Source: an uncultured Eubacteriales bacterium (GTDB lineage: Bacteria; Bacillota; Clostridia; Oscillospirales; Butyricicoccaceae). From it: DNA of 22,814 bases. Under the pieces are notes generated by a model. The model saw only the letters and a list, made by a program, of their open reading frames with translations, was not told the DNA's origin and ran no database searches. Made by a program: the position numbers and the translations under genes. Where the stretch lies: contig CAKTWY010000016.1 of NCBI GenBank assembly GCA_934630445.1, positions 1 through 22,814 on the forward strand, given 5' to 3'. This document shows positions 1 through 7,924 of this stretch, piece after piece; position 1 is the first letter of the stretch; every line of letters starts with the position of its first letter.

Positions 1-62
1 GCTTCAGGAAGCGGACAGAAAGCATGCGCGAACGGTTGCAACAGCTGCTGAAATATGAGTAA
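1..62 (+). CDS. C-terminal end of an unidentified protein (partial)
   Basis: The third frame is open from the window edge to a TAA at 60-62. Its tail, ending RERLQQLLKYE, is charged and amphipathic and looks like a real C-terminal helix. The other two forward frames also stop within the first 60 bases and give less protein-like sequence. Too little is present to name a family. It lies about 105 bp upstream of asnS on the same strand, so it could be the preceding gene of the same transcript. Confidence 0.35.
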   Translation, partial: FRKRTESMRERLQQLLKYE

Positions 63-167
63 ATAATCACAGGAAGTCAAGGGTACCAGATGCTTGCCGA
101 CCTGAAAACGCTTTGATAGATTATGACAGAGCGTGCTGTTACGCTCTTGGAAGACTTGGAGGAGAAT

Positions 168-1562
168 ATGGAATTGACACAGGTAAAATCGATTTTTCTG
201 CATCAGCAGGAGATGACAGGCCGCACCGTCACGGTAGGCGGGTGGATCCGTACGTCGAGAGATCTGAAGGCTTACGGGTTTATCGAGCTGAACGACGGCT
301 CGTATTTTAAGAATCTGCAGATCGTCCTCGATGAATCGCTGCCGAATTTCAGAGAGATTATGAAGTGCAACGTCGGCGCGGCGCTTGTCGTGTCCGGAAC
401 GCTTGTTGAGAGCCCGAATCCCAAACAGCCGATCGAACTCAAGGCATCTGAAATTTCGGTCGAAGGGGAGTCCTCACCGGAGTATCCTCTGCAGAAAAAG
501 CGCCACAGCGTGGAGTTCCTGCGCACGATCGCGCATCTGCGCCCGAGGACCAATCTGTTCAGCGCCGCTTTCCGTGTGCGTTCCGTCGCGGCGTTTGGCA
601 TCCATAAATTTTTCAATGAGCGCGGCTTTGTATATGCGCATACGCCCCTCATCACCGGGAGCGACTGCGAGGGCGCGGGTGAAATGTTCCGTGTCACTAC
701 CCTTGACGCGGAGAATCCGCCGCGCGGCGAGGACGGCAGCGTCGACTTCTCTCAGGACTTTTTTGGCAAGATGACGAGCCTCACCGTCTCCGGTCAGCTG
801 GAGGCAGAGACGTTCGCCATGGCGTTTGGAAAGACCTATACCTTCGGCCCCACCTTCCGGGCGGAGAATTCCAACACACCGCGCCATGCGGCGGAGTTCT
901 GGATGATCGAACCTGAAATTGCCTTTGCTGACCTGAATGACGATATGGCCCTTGCCGAGGATATGGTGCGCTTTGTGATCCGTTATGTGCTGGATGAGTG
1001 TCCGGAGGAGATCGCGTTTTTCAATGCGTTTGTCGACAAAGGCCTTACGCAGCGGCTGGAGTCCATCGTCAACGCGGAGAAGTTCGGACACCTGACCTAT
1101 ACCCAGGCGGTCGAACTTCTGGAGAAGAATAAGGACAATTTTGAATATCCCGTCTTCTGGGGCTGTGATCTGCAGACGGAGCACGAGCGCTATCTGACCG
1201 AACAGATCATGAAGCGCCCGACGTTTGTCACGGATTATCCGAAGGAGATCAAAGCCTTTTACATGCGTCTGAACGACGACGGCAAGACAGTTGCCGCAAT
1301 GGACCTGCTCGTACCCGGCGTTGGCGAAATGATCGGCGGCAGCCAGAGAGAGGAACGTCTCGACGTGCTTCTTTCCCGCATGGAAGAATGCGGCCTGAAC
1401 CCCGAAGATTATTCCTGGTATCTTGATCTCAGACGTTTTGGCGGCGCGAAGCATGCCGGCTTCGGTCTGGGATTTGAGCGTCTGATCATGTATTTGACGG
1501 GTATTTCCAATATCCGCGACGTTATCCCGTTCCCGAGAACGGTCGGCACGGCGGAATTTTAA
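168..1562 (+). CDS. asnS: Asparaginyl-tRNA synthetase
   Basis: This cytosolic class IIb aminoacyl-tRNA synthetase charges tRNA-Asn with asparagine using ATP. The predicted protein is 464 residues, the usual length for bacterial AsnRS. It has an N-terminal OB-fold anticodon-binding domain (about residues 15-120, with GGWIRTSRDLKAYGFIELNDG) and then the class II catalytic core. Motif 2 is FRAENSNTPRHAAEF with the arginine near residue 231. Motif 3 is GFGLGFERLIMYLTG with the arginine near residue 438, followed by the IRDVIPFPRT ending. The frame also opens at an ATG at 123, but GGAGG at 158-162 sits 5 bases before the ATG at 168, and family length supports that start. No T-box leader is visible. 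A possible gene tail lies upstream and coaW follows after 64 bp. Assignment is secure. Confidence 0.97.
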   Translation: MELTQVKSIFLHQQEMTGRTVTVGGWIRTSRDLKAYGFIELNDGSYFKNLQIVLDESLPNFREIMKCNVGAALVVSGTLVESPNPKQPIELKASEISVEGESSPEYPLQKKRHSVEFLRTIAHLRPRTNLFSAAFRVRSVAAFGIHKFFNERGFVYAHTPLITGSDCEGAGEMFRVTTLDAENPPRGEDGSVDFSQDFFGKMTSLTVSGQLEAETFAMAFGKTYTFGPTFRAENSNTPRHAAEFWMIEPEIAFADLNDDMALAEDMVRFVIRYVLDECPEEIAFFNAFVDKGLTQRLESIVNAEKFGHLTYTQAVELLEKNKDNFEYPVFWGCDLQTEHERYLTEQIMKRPTFVTDYPKEIKAFYMRLNDDGKTVAAMDLLVPGVGEMIGGSQREERLDVLLSRMEECGLNPEDYSWYLDLRRFGGAKHAGFGLGFERLIMYLTGISNIRDVIPFPRTVGTAEF

Positions 1563-1626
1563 GGAACATCAAGCAGCCGTCCGGCACCTTTTCTGCAAAA
1601 GATTAAAGGCTGCGAAAGGAAATGTT

Positions 1627-2445
1627 ATGGGACTGATCATTGGTATTGATATCGGCGGCAGCACGACAAAGATCGTGGGTCTGGAACATGGAAAGCTGCA
1701 AAGCGCAATGAAGGTGCGCGCCGACGACCCTGTCACTTCTGCGTACGGCGCACTTGGCAGGTTTATTTCTTCCAACGGGTGGAAACTTTCAGACGTCGAT
1801 CAGATTTTATCGACGGGCGTAGGGTCGTCGCACATTGGCCAGGAGCTGAACGGGATCCGTAATACGCAGGTGGATGAATTTCTGGCCATCGGCTATGGCG
1901 GACAGTATCTTACGGGCGTTCAGCGCGCGATTATCGTCAGCATGGGCACGGGCACGGCGCTTGTCAAGGTCGTCGGGAGTGAGGTGACTCATCTTGGAGG
2001 CAGCGGAGTGGGCGGCGGCACGCTCCTCGGTCTTTCCGACTGTATGTTCCATGTGCGTGATTTTCAGCATATTGTGGAACTCGCCGAGGGCGGGAACCTG
2101 AAGAATATCGATTTGTCGATCGGGGATATTTCAAAGCAACGCCTTTCCAACTTGAATCTGGAGACGACCGCTTCGAATTTCGGCAAGGTCAGCGACATGG
2201 CCAGCTCCGCTGATCTGGCACTCGGCGTTTTGAATCTGGTGTTCCAGTCGATCGGTATGTTTTCGGTGTTCGCCGCGCGCAGCGACAATACGCGCGACAT
2301 CATTCTGACAGGGAATCTGACAATGATCCCGTACGGAAAGAGCGTGTTCGATATGCTCGAGGCAATGTACCCTGTGAAGTTTACGATCCCCGAGCATGCG
2401 GATTATGCTACGGCGATTGGCGCCGCTTTGTCGATTTTGAAGTAA
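1627..2445 (+). CDS. coaW: Type II pantothenate kinase
   Basis: This enzyme phosphorylates pantothenate to 4'-phosphopantothenate, the first committed step of coenzyme A synthesis, in the cytosol. The protein is 272 residues, close to the usual 265-275 of bacterial CoaW. It shows the ASKHA sugar-kinase/actin fold: the phosphate-1 loop GIDIGGSTTKIVGL at the N-terminus, a VSMGTGTAL phosphate-2 motif near residue 105, a GGSGVGGGTLLGL glycine-rich segment, and a C-terminal ILTGNLT adenosine-type motif. AAAGGA lies 7 bases before the ATG. It follows asnS by 64 bp without an obvious terminator, so co-transcription is plausible. Type II kinases are typical of Firmicutes and, by family knowledge, often insensitive to CoA feedback. 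A related ASKHA kinase activity cannot be fully excluded from sequence alone. Confidence 0.88.
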   Translation: MGLIIGIDIGGSTTKIVGLEHGKLQSAMKVRADDPVTSAYGALGRFISSNGWKLSDVDQILSTGVGSSHIGQELNGIRNTQVDEFLAIGYGGQYLTGVQRAIIVSMGTGTALVKVVGSEVTHLGGSGVGGGTLLGLSDCMFHVRDFQHIVELAEGGNLKNIDLSIGDISKQRLSNLNLETTASNFGKVSDMASSADLALGVLNLVFQSIGMFSVFAARSDNTRDIILTGNLTMIPYGKSVFDMLEAMYPVKFTIPEHADYATAIGAALSILK

Positions 2446-2501
2446 TTTTGAAACATGAAACTTCTGAAAATGCAGAATTGCAATAAATTTCTTTTTGAGG
2501 G

Positions 2502-2530
2502 TTGAAATTCTGCAAGTTCAGGTGTATGAT
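2502..2530 (+). promoter_or_regulatory. Sigma-A promoter upstream of the aminotransferase gene
   Basis: A TTGAAA -35 box (2502-2507) and a TATGAT -10 box (2525-2530) are separated by exactly 17 bp. The expected start site near 2537 leaves a 5' leader of about 26 bases before the GTG start at 2563. Confidence 0.75.
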
Positions 2531-2562
2531 ACTTCATATATTGACGTATGGAGGAATTTTTT

Positions 2563-3768
2563 GTGAAAAAATCACTTTCCAGTATCGCGTCGGCGGTTCA
2601 GGCGTCCACAACGCTCGCAATCGATGCTTTATATAAGCAGATGAAAAAGGACGGCATCGACGTTGTCGGTTTTGGTGCGGGCGAGCCGGATTTTGACACG
2701 CCGGACAATATCAAAGAGGCGGCAATCGCGGCGATCCATTCCAACGTGACGAAGTATACGCCGGCGGCCGGGCTTATTCCGCTGCGCGAAGCGGTCTGCG
2801 CAAGGCTGCTCGCAGAGACGGGCGTACGCTACCAGCCGTCTCAGATCGTCATCTCCAGCGGTGCGAAGCATAACCTCTTTATCGCGCTCATGGCGCTGGT
2901 CAATCCGGGTGATGAGGTGATCCTTCCTGCGCCGTACTGGGTCAGTTATTATGAGATGATCAAGATGAGCGGGGCGACGCCTGTCGTTGTCGATGCGCCT
3001 GAGAGCGCGGAATTCAAGATGACCGCCGAGCAGCTTGAAGCGGCGATCACGGATAAGACCAAGGCGCTGATGCTGAATTCTCCATCCAATCCGACCGGCA
3101 TGGTCTATACGAAAGACGAGCTTCTTGCTATCGGCAAAGTTTGCGTGAAGCACGGCATTTATATTATTTCTGATGAGATTTACTGCAACCTGGTCTATGA
3201 CGGCGTGGAAGCAGTCTCCGTGGCGTCGCTTGGCGAGGAGATCAAGGATCTCACCATTCTGATCAACGGCGTCTCGAAGAGCTACGCAATGACCGGCTGG
3301 CGTATCGGATATGCCGCAGCCAATGATGAGATCGCGAAGGTCATGGCAAACTATCAGAGCCACTCGACCGGCGCGCCGAGTTCTGTTTCGCAGATGGCCG
3401 CCTTGGAGGCGCTTTCCGGCCCTCAGGAAGGCATCGAGTCCATGCGGCAGAGCTTTGACGAGCGCCGCCGCCATATCTGCGGGCGTATGAATGCCATCGA
3501 CGGCGTCAGCTGCATTACACCGCACGGTGCGTTTTATGTCATGATGAATATCGAGCATTTTGTCGGCAAAAAGCTGTACGGCGTGGAGATCAGAAACGGC
3601 GATGATTTTGCAAAACTCTTTTTGGAAAAGGGCCTGGTCGCAACCGTTCCATGCTCCGGCTTTGGTGCGCCGAATTATATCCGCTGGTCGTATGCTGTTT
3701 CTATGCAGGATATCGATCGCGGGCTTGACCGCCTTGAGACATTTATCAAAAACGGTCAGGAGTGCTGA
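2563..3768 (+). CDS. Class I PLP-dependent aminotransferase, aspartate aminotransferase type
   Basis: This fold-type I aminotransferase most resembles the AspB/PatA group that transfers the amino group between aspartate (or another amino acid) and 2-oxoglutarate. The protein is 401 residues. The N-terminal substrate segment is GFGAGEPDFDTP, followed by YTPAAGLIPLREAV. NSPSNPTG is the cofactor-binding asparagine region, and SKSYAMTGWRIGY carries the PLP-binding lysine at about residue 239. RWSYAVS carries the alpha-carboxylate-binding arginine near 374. The frame opens at an ATG at 2548, but that ATG overlaps the GGAGG ribosome binding site at 2550-2554. The GTG at 2563, 8 bases after it, is the better start. 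The gene has its own promoter at 2502-2530. Exact amino-acid specificity cannot be read from the sequence. Confidence 0.9.
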   Translation: MKKSLSSIASAVQASTTLAIDALYKQMKKDGIDVVGFGAGEPDFDTPDNIKEAAIAAIHSNVTKYTPAAGLIPLREAVCARLLAETGVRYQPSQIVISSGAKHNLFIALMALVNPGDEVILPAPYWVSYYEMIKMSGATPVVVDAPESAEFKMTAEQLEAAITDKTKALMLNSPSNPTGMVYTKDELLAIGKVCVKHGIYIISDEIYCNLVYDGVEAVSVASLGEEIKDLTILINGVSKSYAMTGWRIGYAAANDEIAKVMANYQSHSTGAPSSVSQMAALEALSGPQEGIESMRQSFDERRRHICGRMNAIDGVSCITPHGAFYVMMNIEHFVGKKLYGVEIRNGDDFAKLFLEKGLVATVPCSGFGAPNYIRWSYAVSMQDIDRGLDRLETFIKNGQEC

Positions 3769-3780
3769 ACACAATAATAA

Positions 3781-3818
3781 CCGCACGCCGCACTTCCGCA
3801 AGGGGGTGCGGCGCGCGG
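3781..3818 (+). terminator. Strong GC-rich hairpin with GCAA tetraloop after the aminotransferase gene
   Basis: The arms are 3781-3797 and 3802-3818. They pair over 17 positions with one A/C mismatch and two T-G wobbles around a GCAA loop of GNRA type. It lies 12 bases after the stop codon. No T-run follows, so it is not a classical intrinsic terminator; it may be a 3' end stabiliser or a weak terminator. Confidence 0.45.
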
Positions 3819-3858
3819 ACTGTAAAATCAAAATCCTTCGCGGCGGCATGGTCTGTCC

Positions 3859-3873
3859 GCGGGCTATGCCCGC
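3859..3873 (+). repeat. Perfect 6-bp inverted repeat upstream of purB
   Basis: GCGGGC and GCCCGC are separated by TAT. The element sits 47 bases before the purB start and lacks a downstream T-run. Its function is unknown; it would form a small hairpin in an mRNA reading through from the aminotransferase gene. Confidence 0.35.
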
Positions 3874-3920
3874 ACGGGCGATAAAGCGCCAAAAAAATAA
3901 AAGCAGGGGAGAGATATTCT

Positions 3921-5351
3921 GTGTACGATACGTATGAAAGTCCGTTTTCCTCGCGTTACGCAAGCCCGGAGATGCTCTATATTTTTTCTTCTGACATGAA
4001 GTTCAAGACCTGGAGAAGACTGTGGGTGGCGCTTGCAAAGGCGGAGCATAAGCTCGGCCTCCCCGTCACACAGGAGCAGATTGATGAGTTGGAAGCGCAT
4101 ATCGACGACATCGATTACGAGGTCGCAGCCAAGCGCGAGCATGAGGTCCGCCACGACGTCATGGCGCATGTGTATACCTATGGCCTGAAGTGCCCTAAAG
4201 CCGCAGGAATCATCCATCTGGGCGCAACGAGCGCTTATGTGGGCGATAATACGGATATTATACAGGAGAAAGAGGCGCTTCTCCTCGTGCGCAAAAAGCT
4301 TGTCGCTGTGATTGCACGCCTCAGCAGATTTGCGCTTGCATACAAATCGCTTCCCACGCTGGGCTTTACGCATTTTCAGCCCGCGCAGCTGACAACGGTC
4401 GGCAAGCGCGCGACACTTTGGGCAAACGAGCTGATGATGGATCTGGAGGAGGTCGACTTTCGCCTTGAGAATTTGAAGCTGCTCGGGTCGAAGGGCACCA
4501 CCGGCACACAGGCGAGTTTTATGGAGCTTTTTGACGGCGATGAGGAAAAGGTGATACAGGCCGAGCGCATGATTGCCGAGAGCTTCGGCTTTTCCGGAAC
4601 GGTTCCGGTCTCCGGTCAGACGTATTCGCGCAAGATCGACGCGCAGGTGCTCGCGACGCTTTCCGGCATCGCGCAGAGCGCAGGCAAGTTCGCTACCGAT
4701 TTGCGCCTCCTTCAGCATTTGAAAGAGGTGGAGGAGCCTTTTGAAAAGTCACAGATCGGCTCGTCCGCCATGCCGTATAAGCGCAACCCCATGCGTTCGG
4801 AGCGCATCTGCGCACTCGCGCGCTATGTCATTACCGATTCGCTGAACCCTGCTTTCACTGCTTATCAGCAGTGGTTTGAGCGCACGCTTGATGACTCGGC
4901 CAATAAACGCGTTTCTGTACCGGAAGCGTTCCTTGCCGTCGATGCGATTCTGAATATTTATCTGAATATTGTCTCGGGGCTCGTCGTTTACCCGAAGGTG
5001 ATCGCCGCACATGTGCAGAACGAACTGCCCTTTATGGCGACGGAAAACATTATGATGAGCGCTGTCAAAGCCGGCGGGAACCGGCAGGAGCTGCACGAGC
5101 GCATCCGCATGCATTCCATGGCCGCCGGCAGGCGCGTCAAAGAGGAAGGGCTTTCAAACGATTTGATCGATCGTATCGCGGCCGATCCGGCATTTAATAT
5201 GTCGCGTGCCGAGATCGAGGCGGAGCTCAACGCGCAAAACTACATTGGCCGCTGCCCCTCACAGGTGGAAAACTTTGTGGAAACTGTGGTTAAACCGAAA
5301 ATCGGCAGCCTGGATAATGAACTTGATCTGTCGAAGGACGTCAGAATTTAG
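3921..5351 (+). CDS. purB: Adenylosuccinate lyase
   Basis: This fumarase/aspartase-superfamily enzyme acts twice in purine synthesis, releasing fumarate from SAICAR and from adenylosuccinate. The 476-residue protein starts at a GTG preceded by GGGGAG. Conserved regions are RHDVMAHVYTYG, the GATSAYVGDNTD segment, TLGFTHFQPAQLTTVGKR with the catalytic histidine region, and the signature loop SSAMPYKRNPMRSE (serine pair at 281-282). It is longer than the roughly 430-residue Bacillus-type PurB. Many segments (YASPEM, FTHFQPAQLTTVGKR, QWFERTLDDSAN, ELPFMATENI) match, as I recall it, the animal ADSL subfamily closely. The upstream spacer of 152 bp holds hairpins but no clear promoter or purine riboswitch. 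A strong terminator follows at 5429-5461. The fumarate product is also the substrate of the fumarase whose beta subunit is encoded at 15210. Confidence 0.95.
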   Translation: MYDTYESPFSSRYASPEMLYIFSSDMKFKTWRRLWVALAKAEHKLGLPVTQEQIDELEAHIDDIDYEVAAKREHEVRHDVMAHVYTYGLKCPKAAGIIHLGATSAYVGDNTDIIQEKEALLLVRKKLVAVIARLSRFALAYKSLPTLGFTHFQPAQLTTVGKRATLWANELMMDLEEVDFRLENLKLLGSKGTTGTQASFMELFDGDEEKVIQAERMIAESFGFSGTVPVSGQTYSRKIDAQVLATLSGIAQSAGKFATDLRLLQHLKEVEEPFEKSQIGSSAMPYKRNPMRSERICALARYVITDSLNPAFTAYQQWFERTLDDSANKRVSVPEAFLAVDAILNIYLNIVSGLVVYPKVIAAHVQNELPFMATENIMMSAVKAGGNRQELHERIRMHSMAAGRRVKEEGLSNDLIDRIAADPAFNMSRAEIEAELNAQNYIGRCPSQVENFVETVVKPKIGSLDNELDLSKDVRI

Positions 5352-5428
5352 CAAAAGCGGTCGCATGGCCGCAGAATGAGAGAAGCATCTGTTTATCGCA
5401 GAGACACAGCGATGTATGCGCTAAAGGG

Positions 5429-5461
5429 AACGGGTGGGAACTTTCCCAGCCCGTTTTCTTT
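5429..5461 (+). terminator. Rho-independent terminator after purB
   Basis: The 5' arm 5429-5440 pairs with 5443-5455 through 12 pairs with one bulged base. The hairpin is followed by TTTTCTTT. It ends the asnS-to-purB block. Confidence 0.88.
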
Positions 5462-5539
5462 ATGCAGTGACAAAACCTGCCGGCATAGAGATGTGCTGAC
5501 AGATTGCCCATCCACGATATCTCAAGGCTCTGGTTTTGA

Positions 5540-5568
5540 TTGACATCGGCGGCACTGGGGATTATAAT
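5540..5568 (+). promoter_or_regulatory. Consensus sigma-A promoter for secDF
   Basis: A perfect TTGACA (5540-5545) and a perfect TATAAT (5563-5568) are separated by 17 bp. The predicted start near 5575 leaves a leader of about 48 bases with AGGAGG at 5606-5611. Confidence 0.88.
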
Positions 5569-5622
5569 AAAAAAGTGTCATTTTACCGGAATGGTAACAA
5601 TATACAGGAGGCGACCTGAAAT

Positions 5623-6924
5623 ATGAGCAAAAGTATCATATCTTTTACCGCCGTTATTCTTGTGATCGTCCTGCTTTGCTGTACCGCCGCTTTTGGCCTT
5701 GACCTGGGGTTTGTCAAAATTCCCAGCGTGCTCGATAAGGAAAACGGCATCAAGCAGGGCCTTGATCTGGTCGGCGGCTCCGCGATCACGTTTGAGGCGG
5801 AACGGCCTGAGGGAATGTCGGATGACGAATTCAGGGATAATCTGAACATTGCGCTGAGCATGATGCAAAAGCGCGTGATCAACCTCGGATATACCGAGGC
5901 ACAGGTTCGTCTGATGGGCGAACGCATTTATGTGGAGATCCCGAGCATTGACGATCCGGAAGAGGCTGTCCAGCAGCTCGGCTCCACCGCGCAGCTGGAA
6001 TTTCGTGATGCCGATGGCAATATGGTGATGACGGGCGACGAGATCAAAGACGCGAGGTCGAATTTCGGCCCGATTGATGCCACAAATATCTCACAGCATT
6101 ATGTCGTTTTGACGCTGAAGCCCGAGGCGGTGGAGAAGTTTGCTGCCATGACGAAAGCAGCGGCAAACCGTGCCGCCGAGGGGAAGAACTATATTGGCAT
6201 TTATATGGACGGCAAAGAGCTCAGCATTCCTGCGGTTGGTTCGGAATATGCCGAGACAGGCATTGTCTCCGAGGAAGTCATTATTTCCGGAAATTTTGAC
6301 GCGGACAGTGCATCAAACCTGGCGCACTTGATCTCTGCAGGCAAACTTCCGTTCAGCCTTCAGCAGACGGAACTGCGCTCGGTGGGACCGCAGCTGGGTG
6401 AAAAATCGCTTGAGACAAGCCTGTTTGCCGGTTTGATCGGCTTTATTCTGATTGCGATCCTCATGATCGTCATATACCGTCTGCCCGGCGTGGTGGCGAC
6501 GCTCGCACTGATTTTCTATATCGCGCTGGATTGTATCATCCTTGCCCTTACGCGTACGAACCTGACGCTTCCCGGAATTGCGGGCGTTATCCTGTCAATC
6601 GGTATGGCGGTCGATGCAAACGTCATTATTTTCGAGAGGATCAAAGAAGAACTCAAGCTGGGCAAGACGTTGAAATCCGCAATCGACATGGGCTTCCACC
6701 GTGCGTTTACTGCGATCTTAGACTCCAATATCACCACGCTGATCGCTGTGCTCGTCTTGCTGATCGCAAATCATATGTACAGCATCGGAACGATCATCGG
6801 CTTTGCAAAAACACTCGGAATCGGCGTCATTGTTTCCATGTTTACGGCGCTCACTGTTACGCATTTCCTTCTGAACCGCCTGGTTGATTTCAAGATTCGC
6901 AATGTCAAGTTTTACGGAGCGTAA
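5623..6924 (+). CDS. secD: Protein translocase subunit SecD
   Basis: SecD is an RND-superfamily membrane protein that, with SecF, uses the proton motive force to help SecYEG complete protein export. The protein is 433 residues, short as in other Firmicutes compared with about 615 in E. coli. It has an N-terminal membrane segment (about residues 4-22), the conserved GLDLVGGSAITFE region, an extracellular P1-like domain, and five C-terminal membrane helices. FSLQQTELRSVGPQLG and GMAVDANVIIFERIKEEL are diagnostic. AGGAGG at 5606-5611 lies 11 bases before the ATG. The gene has a consensus promoter, and secF begins 17 bases after its stop, so the pair forms an operon. No yajC is seen next to it. 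Separate secD and secF genes differ from the fused SecDF of Bacillus. Confidence 0.95.
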   Translation: MSKSIISFTAVILVIVLLCCTAAFGLDLGFVKIPSVLDKENGIKQGLDLVGGSAITFEAERPEGMSDDEFRDNLNIALSMMQKRVINLGYTEAQVRLMGERIYVEIPSIDDPEEAVQQLGSTAQLEFRDADGNMVMTGDEIKDARSNFGPIDATNISQHYVVLTLKPEAVEKFAAMTKAAANRAAEGKNYIGIYMDGKELSIPAVGSEYAETGIVSEEVIISGNFDADSASNLAHLISAGKLPFSLQQTELRSVGPQLGEKSLETSLFAGLIGFILIAILMIVIYRLPGVVATLALIFYIALDCIILALTRTNLTLPGIAGVILSIGMAVDANVIIFERIKEELKLGKTLKSAIDMGFHRAFTAILDSNITTLIAVLVLLIANHMYSIGTIIGFAKTLGIGVIVSMFTALTVTHFLLNRLVDFKIRNVKFYGA

Positions 6925-6941
6925 GAAAGGAGGCGTATGAA

Positions 6942-7847
6942 ATGAAACCAAAGTTTGAAATCGTCAAGAACTTTAAAATTTTCGGCATCGTGGCGGTCCT
7001 GTTTGTTATTGTCGGGCTGGCCGGCCTCATACTGCTGCCTTTCGGCGTGAACCTCTTCAATTTCGGCGTTGACTTTGTCGGCGGTACGACTATGCACATT
7101 GCCCTTCACACGCAGGTCGGCGATGCTGAGGTCGCAAAAGTCGAGCAGATCGTGGAGGAGGTTACTTCCAAACCGGCTTCCAGTGTCGTCCGCACCGGCG
7201 ACGGTACGGAAGTACAGATCAGCACGCTTGACATTCCGACCGAGACGCGCGATGAAATTTTCGAGAAACTGAAGGCGGAATACAACCTTTCCGATTCCGA
7301 CAGGCTGAATGTGGAGAATGTTTCTGCTTCTGTTGGAAAGGATTTGCAGCTTGCGGCTGTTTTTTCCGCGTTTTTGGCGATTGTTCTGATGCTTGCGTAC
7401 ATCACAATTCGCTTTGAATTCAAGTCCGGTCTTGCTGCGGTCTGCACGCTGACGCACGATCTGCTTGTCATGTTGAGCGTATATATTATTTTCCGCATCC
7501 CGATGGATATGAATTTTATTGCTGCGGCGCTTACGATCCTCGGCTATTCCATCAACGCCAGTATCATCGTTTTCGACCGTGTTCGTGAAAACAGAAGATT
7601 TTCAGGGAAAGCATCCTTTGACGAGGTTGTCGAGCAGAGCATCTGGCAGACGCTTATGCGTACGGTCAATACGACGCTTACCACGCTTTTCCCAATCGTC
7701 ATGCTGTATATTTTCGGCGTTTCCTCAATCAAAAATTTTGCGCTTCCGCTGATCGTCGGCGTCGTCGCGGGCGGCTATTCCTCTGCTTTCCTTGCCGGAC
7801 CGCTGTGGACAAAGTTCCGCAAATTGGGCAGAAAAAAGGCCGCATAA
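6942..7847 (+). CDS. secF: Protein translocase subunit SecF
   Basis: SecF is the partner of SecD in the accessory Sec translocase complex in the cytoplasmic membrane. The protein is 301 residues, a typical length. It has a first membrane helix at about residues 12-35, the FGVDFVGGTTMHI motif, an extracellular domain, and five further helices that include GYSINASIIVFDRVREN, the SecF counterpart of the SecD VDANVIIFERI motif. AAAGGAGG (6926-6933) lies 8 bases before the ATG. A closer ATG at 6937 leads only to a two-codon frame and is ignored. The gene is translated from the same message as secD. A strong hairpin at 7873-7902 follows. Confidence 0.95.
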   Translation: MKPKFEIVKNFKIFGIVAVLFVIVGLAGLILLPFGVNLFNFGVDFVGGTTMHIALHTQVGDAEVAKVEQIVEEVTSKPASSVVRTGDGTEVQISTLDIPTETRDEIFEKLKAEYNLSDSDRLNVENVSASVGKDLQLAAVFSAFLAIVLMLAYITIRFEFKSGLAAVCTLTHDLLVMLSVYIIFRIPMDMNFIAAALTILGYSINASIIVFDRVRENRRFSGKASFDEVVEQSIWQTLMRTVNTTLTTLFPIVMLYIFGVSSIKNFALPLIVGVVAGGYSSAFLAGPLWTKFRKLGRKKAA

Positions 7848-7872
7848 CGGGGCGTTCGTTTATTTCATGATC

Positions 7873-7910
7873 AATAACCGGCATGTTTACATGCCGGTTA
7901 TTTGTCTTAT
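7873..7910 (+). terminator. Rho-independent terminator after secF
   Basis: A perfect 13-bp stem (7873-7885 with 7890-7902) has a TTTA loop and is followed by TGTCTT. The T-tract is modest. The ATG of the next gene lies only 22 bases after the stem, so it may act as a partial terminator or attenuator rather than a full stop. Confidence 0.75.
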
Positions 7911-7924
7911 AATGGAGGATAGAT

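Noticed and set aside
63..167. Possible T-box riboswitch before asnS
   Set aside because: The interval is only about 105 bases, has no T-box GGTGG-type consensus and no specifier stem or terminator. A small GAGCGT/ACGCTC hairpin at 129-146 is all that is seen.
474..1454. Long minus-strand open frame opposite asnS (and similar ones opposite the aminotransferase, purB and CoA-transferase)
   Set aside because: They are antisense to strongly conserved genes, have no family-like sequence, and look like products of GC-rich codon use.
3769..3920. Purine riboswitch or PurR box before purB
   Set aside because: No conserved purine riboswitch core or PurBox-like motif was found; only GC-rich hairpins are present.
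7886..7913. Promoter TTTACA-16-TATAAT before ylmH
   Set aside because: The predicted start would fall at about 7920, after the GGAGG at 7914-7918, so the message would lack its RBS. The match lies largely inside the terminator hairpin.
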